DNA of 64,000 nt, from the NCBI RefSeq assembly GCF_000699445.3, contig NC_067195.1, positions 14,506,787-14,570,786 on the forward strand, given 5' to 3'. This DNA is from Schistosoma haematobium (lineage: Eukaryota; Platyhelminthes; Trematoda; Strigeidida; Schistosomatidae). The notes beneath the pieces were generated by a model. The model was not told the origin of the DNA. It saw only the letters and a program-made list of their open reading frames with translations, and ran no database searches. This document shows, piece after piece, positions 12,864 through 25,000 of this stretch (its first letter is position 1; every line of letters begins with the position of its first letter). The translations under genes were made by a program, and so were the position numbers.

Positions 12864-13860
12864 TTATTCTCGGAACCGCCAATCTTGTCTACATAAAGGA
12901 CAATGTTGAGCCATTTGCTGACTATTTAACCATTTTATAATGCAATGCATATGAAAACAATGATTACATTGACCCCAAACAAGAGGACAGTCGTCACCTG
13001 GGAGTTTACAATCTGCACAACATGTTTCAAAAGCGTTCCGACAAATACCACAGTCATCATCGTTAGTACACCATTTCCATGCTGAAACTGCAAACCAATG
13101 ATTAATCTGAAAGTTTGGAGTGATAGAAATATAAATTATAATTTACACATCTGAATAATTTCAGATAATTTCCAAACAAGCAATAAAATTATTACAATTC
13201 TTTAGTTTTGTAGTATTACAGTTCGAAAAACGGAGAAATAAATACAAAGGTTATGCATATTTAATATGGGGATATGCCATTATGAACAAACACGTTGTAC
13301 CTACATTTTTAACTGAATGATAGAGGTTCGAGAATATATATATATATATAACCATTAGTACTATGATCATACATAAACATACTTTGTTTCAATCAATAAA
13401 TACCTTCATATCAAAGCACGTTTTACCATTATTATATTATCTCATGAGTTCACAGTTTCACATGTCGCTAGCATCGAAAAGCAACCGTACTAATATTCCT
13501 ACGTAAAATAAAATATCAATAATCGGCTCACGGAAAATGAAATAACTGACAGACGATATGAAAAGGTAAAGAAAAAACACTTTCTGATGAGTCATCAGTG
13601 CTTCATTTTTTAAGTGTTTAGTTGGATAATACTGTTTTTCTCATGATGAAGCCATACATATCAAGTTAGGCAAATCCATAGAATCCCAAATTATTTGAAT
13701 TACATGTGCATATAAATAACACGTATAACTTAGTCCTTTAAATTTCTGACGTATAGTACTGATTAGGACACACTAGGAAAAAAAGTCTACCAACCTTTAG
13801 GCTAAGAGGTGACGGAGAGTCAATTAAATTTTTCGAAACTTCTGCTTGTAGGTCAGACAT
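12864..13860 (-). CDS. ANAPC11: Anaphase-promoting complex subunit 11 (RING-H2 E3 ligase subunit)
   Basis: Two exons, 13795-13860 and 12864-13106, joined in phase 0 across an intron with GT (13793-13794) and an AG acceptor after a pyrimidine run; 102 codons before a TAA. The product is the small RING-H2 subunit that recruits the ubiquitin-charged E2 to the anaphase-promoting complex in the nucleus. Exon 2 holds the whole RING: 'CGICR', '[19 protein letters not shown]', 'HCFHMHC', and a final '[13 protein letters not shown]', with all expected cysteine and histidine ligands and the family's characteristic insert between the first ligands. The join 'LSLK|INHW' lines up with the family's lysine-isoleucine start. 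The first 20 or so residues are longer than in animal orthologues and low in conservation, so the start ATG is the least certain part. Very confident of identity. Confidence 0.93.
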
Positions 13861-16800
13861 AGGTGCTATAAAAAAGAATCACGAGAAAAAAAAGACTAAA
13901 TACCAGACTTGATATATTACTAACATATATATATAGATTCCAGTTTCTTTGGCGAATGTAAGTTACACGAACATGTATTTGATAAAATATACTGCAAGAT
14001 ATTTCGGAGAATGAATTCTATCCGGAGTAAAAGACAAGTAGATTTTATTTTAATCTAATCCCACTAATTGCTTCACACATTTCAAACATTGCAGCGTTTT
14101 ACTCCAAATTAAAATAATCGTCGACTAGAGATTACAATGTGCATTGGAAATTTAAAATGAAATTTCACTACACAACAATATACAAAAATACGGAAAACAA
14201 ACCGATATCATTAATTAGTAGGTGTATTGTTAAATAAAGACCTATAAGTGAAAAGTTTGTAATTTCGAGGTCTATTGTTGTATCATTGTTCTTTATCATG
14301 GGTTCATCGAACATTTTGCATGTGGTATTTCTAAATGATTTTATTTGTTAGCTTTGACTTGACATATATTTTATTATTCATAGATCACAGTCACTTAATT
14401 ATGGATCTGTAACTCAATTTGTACTGCAAATGACCAATTCAGTTTGAAATTGTGATTTATTATTATTTATGCTACGTTTTAGTCTTGTTAATTGATGTAT
14501 ACTATCAAGCGAGTTTTGAGTTATAAAATAAATACAGTTAATCAGGCGAGTTCTGTTTCTTGTGTTTTGGTTAGGAAGGTTAAGCTGCAGTAAGTCGTCG
14601 TAACCGATCCTCATCAGCATACTTAGTGTGGACAGCGAGTGAAGAGAGGGTAATTAGTAATGCTGCTGTTAGCAAAATCATCACGCTCTAATTAGTTGGT
14701 TAATTAGAATTTAAAAACATGCCATTTATAAAGCAAGTGGCAACAACTAGTAAACAACTGTGTATTACAATTGATTATTGAAACATGGTGCAAATTATCA
14801 GGCAAGTTGTGGATTTGAATCACGTTTCAACCTTGAAATTGTTCTTTATCAATATAAATATTGATCAGACGACAGTGTAAAAGCGTACTGCTAACTAAAA
14901 ATAAATGTTACGTACTATATGCGATACCAGTAAGTTCGTGTAAATATACATTTAGTAATAAGTATTTATGTACGCTAAAATAGATCACATATATGCAGAT
15001 ATTAACATTTGTAAACTGTAAATTTATAAAAATTATCCTAATTCATACAATTCAATAAAGCGATAATAAAATATAACCGGTCAATTTCAAAAAATTCCAT
15101 ATTAAGCCATAAAAATATTTACTTATGTTTTTTAAAAATTTACTTCAGTAAACAATGTTTGAAAGTCCCGTATTGTCTACAGATGTATTTCAATCTTCAA
15201 CAGTTATCTCTTGGAATGGTGAAACTGAAAATTGACAAAAATGTGTTGGTACGAAAAAAACGCTTGTTTAATAAGTGAAAACTATATTTAAAAAAGAAAA
15301 AATCTTCCTGTATAGAGACTAGATAAAACAGCAGTATTTTACGAAGGAACATGATATGAGACCATATATTGCAGATAAATACTTAGAATAAGTTCATTAA
15401 GTTTAACACTGAAATCAAAAGTGCTTTACAAGTGAGTGTACTGAAACCTCATAGGGAAATTCTAATACGTAGTAAGACAAAAAAACAATAAACTTTATAT
15501 TGTTATAAAAACCATTAAGGCTTTGAAACTCAAGTACATATGGATGTGGAGTTTTCGAATTTAGATGTTACGTCTTTCATACGCTTGCCAAAATAATATA
15601 CAGAAATGAACTTTTCTCGATCTATGTTACGGCCCTAACACGATAAGCTAAATAATTTAATCTTGAGGCAGAGAGACGTAAACTATGCTATTGTAACGAA
15701 CGGGAACACAGACAGGGACAGCCAGTGTATTTTAACACAAAATTACAGAGTACTTTGGCAAAATGTGAAAACCATACGTCTAATAATTCATTTTCAAATC
15801 CCCCATCAATTGAACCAAACTTCATTGCCATAACAGTCCCTTTGTTCTCGTGCTCTTCGATCCGATCTTCCTAACCTTCTGCTGCCAGGCATTTCATTTC
15901 TGACTGGTATCATATACTACATATATCGACAAAAGTAGCATACACCACACTATCACTTGACTGGTTGGCAAGCTTGCGTGAGTGAGAAGAGCCAACTGTA
16001 ACACTAATCGATTTATTCCCGATTCAGATTAGTGTAAAAAAAATTAAGTGAAATAACATCCTCAAAAATAGCTCCCGCTGTTTGTAATGGCTTCTTTATT
16101 TCTCTATTCACATCTACAGAAATAAGCACTTGGTTAAGTAGTCTTGAAAAACAGAGATTAAAATGAAGAAAGATGTCATAAGTAAACATGAGACAGACCG
16201 ATTGTTATATCCTAGTGAAGATTACATTACGAGTAACGTCTGAGACCTATTAATTGACTAATATTATTTATATATTCTTATGGTATAAATATTCAGTAAC
16301 TAGATTATGTATATCTATATTCCCCTTGTTATAAGCTTTATTTCAACCTAGATATTATTATTGTACGATTTACTGTCCTTAAGCCATGTTCAGTTTATTG
16401 ACTACTGCCTCCCACGTTCACAGCCACTTTTTGGCTTTATTGTGTATGAATGTTATTTCCTATTTTATGCTGCGTTGCGGTCTGTTTGTTTGGTATATGA
16501 ACCCAGTATGTTTGAAATAAATTATTCGCATAGTGGAGGCTGTTATTGGCATTCTGGACTCAGCTGGACGGGCTAGGTGAGCAACAGACTAATAGGACGC
16601 TAGGCTGATCAGACCGGTCGAACGTCATTGGTTTAGTACAGTATATGAGCGAATAAGTCGTATTTTGATTGGCGAATAAATTAAGTGATAACAAGCGGCT
16701 CATAAAGTCACAACACCGATAATACGTAATAAGACAAAAATTAAGTACATTCACATCATTATGAAAGTGAAACGGAAGAACTGTAACTTAGAAATTCGAA

Positions 16801-18165
16801 CATTACATTAACGAAAATCATTAGACCCAGAACGACTACCGAAAACTTCATACATTATTGTAATGTATGGGTTTAGTGAGGGTATCACAATATCCTCTAG
16901 TATCAGACGTTTTTGGATACAGTACATAATGATAACTAATTCACACCTAGATAAACTTAGTTGAAATACACTAATTATTTAGCCCTAAAATATCGTGAAC
17001 GTCAGCGTTTGTAGTAGTTGTATCACTCGCGTTCTCTAATTTGAAACACGCTGCATAAAATCAACCAAACAACAAGGTCTTAATACGCTTCAGGGACTTA
17101 GCAATGACCGAATTTGATCTGTTAAGGAATATAATAAACTACTAAGCTGAGTGATAAGGTACTGGAAGTTATTCAATATTAGATAATTGAAGACAATGGA
17201 AAATACCACTGGATCAATATGACTACAATATTAGAAGTATGCAGTTAACCAAAGTTTCGAGAACAAAGTCGTACTAACGACTGTACTGGAATGTTTCCCG
17301 TCGGAAAAACCTCCCAAACGATGCCGACAAATGGAACTTAGAGAATATTGTTAATAAGAGCAGTACGCTTTTCTATCCCATACGAATTCCCGATCTCGAA
17401 GGTGAACTGGGAAAAGTAAAGAACTAATAAACGAAAACTACTAAGGAATAAGTCATGGATAGTCGAGAATAAATAGCTGTCCCTCGGAGTCTAGGGTCAC
17501 TTGCAGGTTCCTTCTCAAGTATATCATGATAAAATCCTATTGCACTTTGTGAGCAACCAGAAACTAACATCCACTTAAAAACCTCCAACTGGCTAACAGT
17601 AGTATTCGAATTTTCCACTGGTCACTATTCGGACGTTTGGTGGTAGACTTAACGGACCACAGAATAATCACATTTCCTGAGCTATAAGTATCAAACATAG
17701 TATTAATAAATCCATTAGTACATTCTGTATGTATTCATTAGGCACGTTTTCGTATGCCATCGTCATGTGACCTATCTTAAAATCGACTGTGAAATAATCC
17801 AGTAAGTCTACGATGTAACATATAATGTGAAAAGCGAGTAATTTCTTCTACTCAGTTGTTTTAATCAGTCAGACACATTCTTTGAAATATTCGACAGATC
17901 AAAACATTATATCGGCAGAGTGTTCTACTCTACAAGACACAACAACAGCAATCAAACAGAAAAGAAAATTAGAGAATGTCAATCTAATCAGTTTCTATTT
18001 GATAAACAGTAAGCGAAAAAACTTGAAATTTAAAAAATCCGTAAGAAATTATATGTAACAAAAACAAAACAATGAGTTTTCTTCTCATTAGTTGCTCATT
18101 TTTAAATGCCACAACGCTAATGAGCACATGATTAGTTACTGTAGTTGATATCTTCTTTGAAAATA
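13861..18165. other. No gene seen
   Basis: About 4.3 kb between the ANAPC11 start and the AIFM1 stop. It should contain the ANAPC11 promoter and the AIFM1 3' end. A stretch at about 15700-16620 has a composition unlike its surroundings, with a 'gaaataaatt' polyadenylation-like signal near 16516 followed by more GC-rich sequence. It may be the end of a retroelement, but I could not match it to another copy in the window. Confidence 0.4.
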
Positions 18166-19044
18166 CTACATATTGGGAGGTTTATTATCTACAGAACTAA
18201 ATGTTGAATTATCATTATTATTAGCGATATTATTATTATTATCTTCATCGAATTTCTTCCTTTTTATATATTCTTGTAAGTGTGCATAATCCTCGGCAAT
18301 CTCTCCATAAACGTCAAATTGACTGGCTAATTGACGTAAATTATTACCTGTTGAGTTTTGCAAGTTGTTTTCTGTAGAGTCGTCAAGATCAATGATAAGT
18401 TTTTGAGCTAATAAACTACGGGCTAGATTAAGTCGACTAGGTGCCGGATAATTTGCATCTGTATAAATTTCATCAGGGATATTCCATAGCAGAATACCAA
18501 CTAATCTTTTATCTTTTGGGGTAAGATAGAAAACAACACCTTTGGTAAGTCTACCTATACTAGAATCAGGTATATGGGAAAAAGATCGAGTCGTCGAATT
18601 CTCCTCTTTAGATGACTTATGTTCAATATCATTGTCATCATCACCGGTAGTAGTGGAAGAGGCAAAGAAAGCACGTGTTAAAAGTAGGCGTGAATCAATC
18701 AATCCAACTGCATCCCACGATATTTCCGGACCAAGTGTAGACCATAGAGATGATTGGTGTTGGTAGTATGATGATGACGACGTTCTAAACGAAGATTTAT
18801 TATTTCCAGATAATAATGAAGCAACCATATTTTTTCCAGCTAATGATCCACCTTCTTCAGCGAAATTTAGATGCTCAACACGTCGTCGGCAACCAACAAC
18901 TGGGTCCCAATAAGATGCAGCATCGCCAGCCACATAGACACCTTGTCTTGCTTCCAATTCGGCATTCACTAGAAATCCACCATTATTAGGATCTACTTCA
19001 AGGGATGCATCTGAAGAAAGCTCCGTGTTCGGTTCTATACCAAT
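18166..19044 (-). CDS. AIFM1: AIFM1 coding exon 6 (second FAD contact and C-terminal domain)
   Basis: Acceptor AG at 19045-19046; TGA-type end at 18166. Begins 'IGIEPNTELSS', then 'VNAELEARQGVYVAGDAA', 'RRRVEHLNFAEEGGSLAGKN', 'LWSTLGPEISWDAVGLIDS' and 'GVVFYLTPKDKRLVGILLWN'. This is the order of the vertebrate AIF C-terminal half. The last 30 residues are an Asn/Asp-rich low-complexity tail encoded by GAT/AAT triplets. Confidence 0.94.
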   Translation of the reverse strand: MGIEPNTELSSDASLEVDPNNGGFLVNAELEARQGVYVAGDAASYWDPVVGCRRRVEHLNFAEEGGSLAGKNMVASLLSGNNKSSFRTSSSSYYQHQSSLWSTLGPEISWDAVGLIDSRLLLTRAFFASSTTTGDDDNDIEHKSSKEENSTTRSFSHIPDSSIGRLTKGVVFYLTPKDKRLVGILLWNIPDEIYTDANYPAPSRLNLARSLLAQKLIIDLDDSTENNLQNSTGNNLRQLASQFDVYGEIAEDYAHLQEYIKRKKFDEDNNNNIANNNDNSTFSSVDNKPPNM

Positions 19045-22000
19045 CTATCGAGAAAAATGTGAAATGGAATAACTTGAGAATAATAAATCGTATAATAGTA
19101 GTCAATAAGTCACATGGAAGCTTATAATAAAAGGAGTATGAATATACATACCATAGTTATACAATAAGAATATATATCAGTCCATAATTAGACAACCAAT
19201 GGGAACATACGACTTTAGAGAATTAGTGTGTTATAATCTCTCTTTTCTTACGGTTATTACCCAGCTATTCCTATTGCTTAGTATTCTCGGACACCGATTC
19301 ACTCGACAAATCCCCAAATCAAGACACGGTTGAACAGGAAGGAGATTATATTCCAAATAACAAGGTTAGATGGAAGTAAGAAGCAAGTCAGAAGCACAAT
19401 AGGGAAAACGTCAGTATATTTATAGTTTTTACATAAGATTCCAGAGAATCATGCATTGAGCATGCTTTAATCTAGTCTATGTCCCGCTAACATAGTGTCA
19501 GAAAGAATCAAGTGAATTTCCAGAAATAAATATTGGTCAAATTCAATTGATGGTCTTTTTTTAATTCTCAAGATTGAGAATAATTTCATTAAAATTACAC
19601 AAATATTGTAAATATTCCTGTTGCCACTTTTATAGTTTTGTAAGAAATTTCCTGTGTAAATTATTTGTAATTTCATAACCGACTAGGGCGAATTGCTTTC
19701 GCATTCAACATGCATTTGCGTTCATTAAATATAGCTCATTTGTAATACAATAGAATGGAAGATGTGCTTAGATTATTAATCACAATCTGATCATAAGTCT
19801 ACTGTATAATTTATGAAATCTCAATAATTTGAAATCTTCAGAGAAAAATTACAGTTTATAGATCATAGAATGTAATATTAGCAAAGTAGAATAGTAAGAA
19901 AAGCTATTCGTTAATAGTACAAAATAATTTCCTGAAAGTCATTCACACACAGTATGGAATATGACAAATATACATTAAACCAAGTTGGCATAATACTACG
20001 CTGGTACGAGATGAAATTAACGTAATGAGTAACGAAGGACTCAAAGTAATGGTGGTGGTAGTGAAAGTAAGAAAGAATAAACACATAATATAATTTAAGG
20101 AAGAAAACTAGAAGACAAGATCTAGGGGTAGATATAGAGTGAATGCACATGGACAGCTGTGAACGATTTTGAGCCATTCCTCTTTGTGTCTTCAACCACT
20201 GATGGCATGAACATCAACCAGATAGTTTAGACTGATCAAAATGTCAGTCTAAAAGTCGATGACTTCAGGAAATGATGCCACATCTTGGTTTGGTCACCTC
20301 TATATTTACTCCAACCTATTTTCCTACACCAGTTAAAAGCGTCCGCGGAGATAGGCAGTGATTAAGATACGTAACAGATGTCCCAGTTGCATGATTCGAC
20401 AAAGACCTATTACTTTATCAACCAATTAGCGATCTTTGTCTAAAGGTTTATGATTAACTTGGTCGCTTCGCAATCAGCTAAAAACGCATAGAAGGTGATA
20501 GATACCTGATACATCTTAGGAGATCAACAGTTAGGTCTAGTAGCTCAGCGGTAACGTCTCAGACTGAAAAATTGAGTGACGAAGATTCGGATCCTACAAA
20601 AAACATTAGTTCCTTCATAATTGCAGGTAACCATAGTTAATGAATACTAGCTAACACGAGATTACATCTGTTTCTGATCGACAACCTAAAATCAATTAAT
20701 ATCTCAACATAGTACACGCAATATGAAGTCACTTAGGTTAATAGTCATATTGCAACTTCACTGACAGTATTCCATCAGTACCAAGGGATTAAACGAACAT
20801 GACATTAATCAATACCTTGTGATCAATCAACTGCATTTTTAATACTTTGTGAACGATGCGCTATACATAAATCTGTACTCAACACCTTCCCCGACTGTTT
20901 CTGCTACCTTGATGTGGTAGTTGTGCTTTCCTACCGTAATGAACCAATCGAGCTATACTGGCTGAAATAATCGTTTCTCAAGGTCCTACCATACCAGATA
21001 GGTCGTTTAAAGAGCCGTAAGACTAAAAGCAGCAAACCCAAGGCGAAATCGTACTGCTGACTGTACAGAGGTGTGATAGCAGTAAGGTGTTTCCTTCAGA
21101 TAACCAGCATAACAGCGATGCTGCCTTCTAACAAAGAAAGAGCGGGGCTAGAAAGGCTCGACCCTAGAAATGCACACTTCGTCTTATCTCACGAATTCCC
21201 GTCTCCGGTGATGAGGGTCCCAACAAGTACAGAGCTAACACAAAAATTACTCACAAGAAGCTCGTGTTTGACCCGCCTCGAGCAGTTGTCACTCGGGTAC
21301 TGAGGTAACGTTCTCGGGTCACTAAGACCCACCCCTGATCGTATTTCGTTTTCAGGCACCTCAAGAAGAACCCTTCCACGGTGTGGGCAACCGGGAAGTG
21401 ATAACTGCCCTCATACCTCTAACAGCATTCATAATCAGTTTCCCTCTTCAATTCCTATTATTCCTCCTATGTGGTTCTGAAAACGAGGCTGACCCAGATG
21501 TTGCTTGGAAAGATATACGAACAGCTGTGGAAACAGCAGTGACATCTATTAGTGGTTTGAACAATGGGGTTACAAAAAACCGATGGATTTCTTCAAGGTC
21601 TGTTGCACTAATAGGTTCTCGTAAACCCATCACATCAGGCTCTGAGCACGATGATTATCGGGTGCCTAACAAAGACTCATGAAATGCAAACACGAGAAAA
21701 TCGGGCTGGCTTCAGACCTGGTCGTGGCTGTATCGACCACATATTCACCATTCGTCAGATTTCAGAACGCAGGCATGCTTATCGGCGTCCGACAATGGTG
21801 GTCTTCACTTAAAAGCAACATTCGACTCTATTGACCGAGAGTTTCTGTGGCAGTGTCTGTCATTGAAAGGTGTAGCTCAGAAGTACATAAACCATGTGAA
21901 GGCTCTTTACTCGATAACAACCAGTCGAGTCAGAGATTATGGCTAACTGTCATCTGATTTTACAACCTCAAGTGGTGTCTGGCAAGGCTGTCCACTATTT

Positions 22001-25000
22001 CCATTTTTGTTCAACTTCATCATAGACATACTGATGGAAATAACTTTCTCGCCGACTGGATTATCAGGAACTGATCTCCTACCAGGAGGTCTAATTATCG
22101 ACTTAGAATATGCAGATGACATTTTCCTCTTTGGTGAAGACGTTGATGAAATGCAGTCTTTTGGTAGTACTGAGCAAGAATGCTAGGATGTTTGGGATGC
22201 GTTCCTACTCATCTAAATGCAAGTTGTTGCTTCAGAACTGGTCTACGTCAACACCTGAATTAAGGATAAGGAGTGAAGTAGTCGAACGAGTCGACAACTT
22301 CACTTGTCTTGGAAGTCTGATCATCCCTAATTGGTTGGTGTCTGGCGAAATCTCTGGAGGGACTCAGAAGGCTCGTTTGTTTTTTGCCAACTTACGTCAC
22401 CTACGACGAAGGCGAGATATCCGTCTATCAATAAAAGGATGAGTATACTGCGCGACAGTTCGTTCTGTTTTACTTTAAGGCTGCGAAACATGGTCATTAA
22501 GCGTTGAAGATACTCGTAAGCTACAAGTATTTGACCACATATGCCTCAGAAATATTGCTGGCATCTGCTGGGATCACTGGGTAAGGAATAGTGGTTAGAC
22601 GCTGGGGATTAGGGAATGATGGCAAATCAGTTTATGAGGTTGTGAATCTTCATCGACTGAGATGGTTGGTCCACGTGTTGCGTATGCCTGAACACCGATT
22701 ACCACGACGCGCAATTCTGACTAGTGTTGGGGATGGTTGGAAGAAAGTTAGGGGCGGCCAAAACAAAATGTGGCGTCAGTCCATGTAGTCACCAACTCCT
22801 GGTCTGAAGCATGTTGATAGATGCAGACTACTTGGTTGGGGTACGCGTGACTATCGTAACCAATAGTTGGAGACTCTGTGTGACATGGCTCAGAATCGAT
22901 CACAATAGTGCAGGTGTATACACTATTTGTCTTACCTAAAACCGCGAGTTTAAAATTGCTTTATACTGTTCTTTCTATGAAGTGAATCTTTCTCTCTGTA
23001 TCATGTCCTCATACTCAATTTTTCTTTTATATATTACTACCATTGAAGTAACTACTATGAATTTGGTGGTTATCTTATTGTGCTAATAAGGTGTGACAAC
23101 TTGGACCGATGCATATATGTGCCTGGTCCTACTTTGTAGCTTACTGACTGACCCAACAACTTCGAATTTAGTGAGCCCATTTGAATTCAATATGATAATC
23201 TATGTTTCAATAGAAAATGCTAGATAGCCAAGAATAGACTTAAGTAATTTTACAACATATTGAAAAATAACAAATTATCAGGATGATATAGAGGTTTGAC
23301 CAAGCACTAGAAATAAAAAACCGTCTTAAGTAAAATCTTCCTTCTATCTTCTTCAATAGACATTTATTATAAATTATATTGAATGATAAAAACGAAGAAA
23401 CTTACAGCACAAACTACATGATCAACGTCTACTTCTTCTACTCTTTCAATGCCAGATATTGTACGTCTAATACGAAGGCGAACACGTTTAGTATTAGTAC
23501 TGGATATCACATTTTCCAATGGTAAAAGCTTTTGCGATTCTTTTACACTTGTAGTAGTAGTAGTAGTAGCACGAGTACTGGTATTCACATTTGTATTGGG
23601 AATAAGTGATAAGCTGACAACATCTGATGAACTCCACAATTCAATACCTTTACTTGATTCAAAACGTCCAACAGCTGAAGCTAAACATGGTGGCAAAACA
23701 CTGCCCATTGGAACTGTTTCACGAAATGCATGCATTATAGATAGTTTTGATTGAGTTTTTGAATCGGAATCATCATTCTTGCTATCTGTAGATTTCGGTT
23801 GTTTTAATAAACTAACAGATAATTCACTCCCGAGAAAACCACCACCAATAACAGCAATCCTGCCACCACTAGTTCGACGAAGTTTATCAGCAAGATCTCT
23901 AAGATGTCTAGAAAATATTGTCATGAATCAACTGTCATATATATGATGAAATAAAAATATGTACAAAATAACACAATAAATTCAACACTAATCTGGACAG
24001 AATAATAAGATGAAGATTATATTAGCGTAATACATTTCAAACAATCTGATCACATATATACTTGTTAAGAACATTTATATATAAAAATAAAATGTCAACT
24101 AGACTAGAAATGTGGGGTAAGCGGAGACGAAGATAAGAAATAGAATAATATGGAAAACAATTTGAAGCCTCATCACACTGGATAATAAGCTAATATTACC
24201 AGGATAGGTTTAAGATGAGGAAAAACCGTTTTTGAATACATAAAGGATGTTTGAACTTTCGTATGGCTAAGGCTTCAACAAACCTTAATATACGCCCTTT
24301 TACACCATTTTACAACACCACAAAAGCCATGTTAAGTTCAATCCTATGACCTGTTTCAACTACGTGTCTGGCGATAGAGGATGATGGATGTTTATCATTT
24401 ACTCTTATTGAGTCTTTTGATTTTGTGTTTGCAACCACTTAGGTACATGTTCGGACATCCTAATTAACAAATCACAATTTCTCCTTATGCATGTGCAGCC
24501 ACACATAATATGATTAATATGTTCATTGAGTTACCCAAAAATTAGAAACATAACAAACTCATACATATTACAGAGCACACCTACCTGTAATCTGCTATAT
24601 TACGAAAATAAGAAACATGTCCAGTGTCAATTAGATTTACACCAGTTTGACTACACGTTTCCAAGTGTTTATACCGTCTAGGTGAACCACCTGTAGCTAA
24701 AAGACAACGATCATAGGTTATTTGTCTACCAGATGCCAGAAAAATGGTATGCATATCAGGATCCAGACGAACAACAGGATCACCTCGCATTAATGCTACT
24801 CCACCATATTGAACAGAACTTAAACTGAAAACATATTAAGAAATAAACAACAAAAAATGAATTCGTTAGTTGATTATTAGAGATTAAAACATAACAGTAA
24901 CAAAATGTATAACCAAAATAATTATTCTCAGGTACAATTTAACTCTAGAAAAAATCGCAAATAGTCCTTAAACCATAGTACAGTTTTTAATTTCATCAAA

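Noticed and set aside
13334..13352. AT dinucleotide microsatellite
   Set aside because: Ordinary simple repeat in AT-rich sequence.
13580..13605. CTGATGA within a short palindrome
   Set aside because: The sequence is a self-complementary run without the other hammerhead parts.
14580..14625. CTGATGAG on the minus strand as a hammerhead core
   Set aside because: No GAAA follows at a plausible distance and no flanking stems form.
17424..17618. 64-residue minus-strand frame with fairly normal amino-acid composition
   Set aside because: Could be an old retroelement gag piece, but I found no second copy or motif to support it.
18180..18260. ATT/GAT triplet run as a separate microsatellite
   Set aside because: It encodes the Asn/Asp-rich tail of AIFM1 exon 6 and is in frame.
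23367..23405. Continuation of the AIFM1 exon 5 frame past 23406
   Set aside because: The GTAAGT donor at 23405 and the phase-0 join to 'IGIEPN' show that this is intron.
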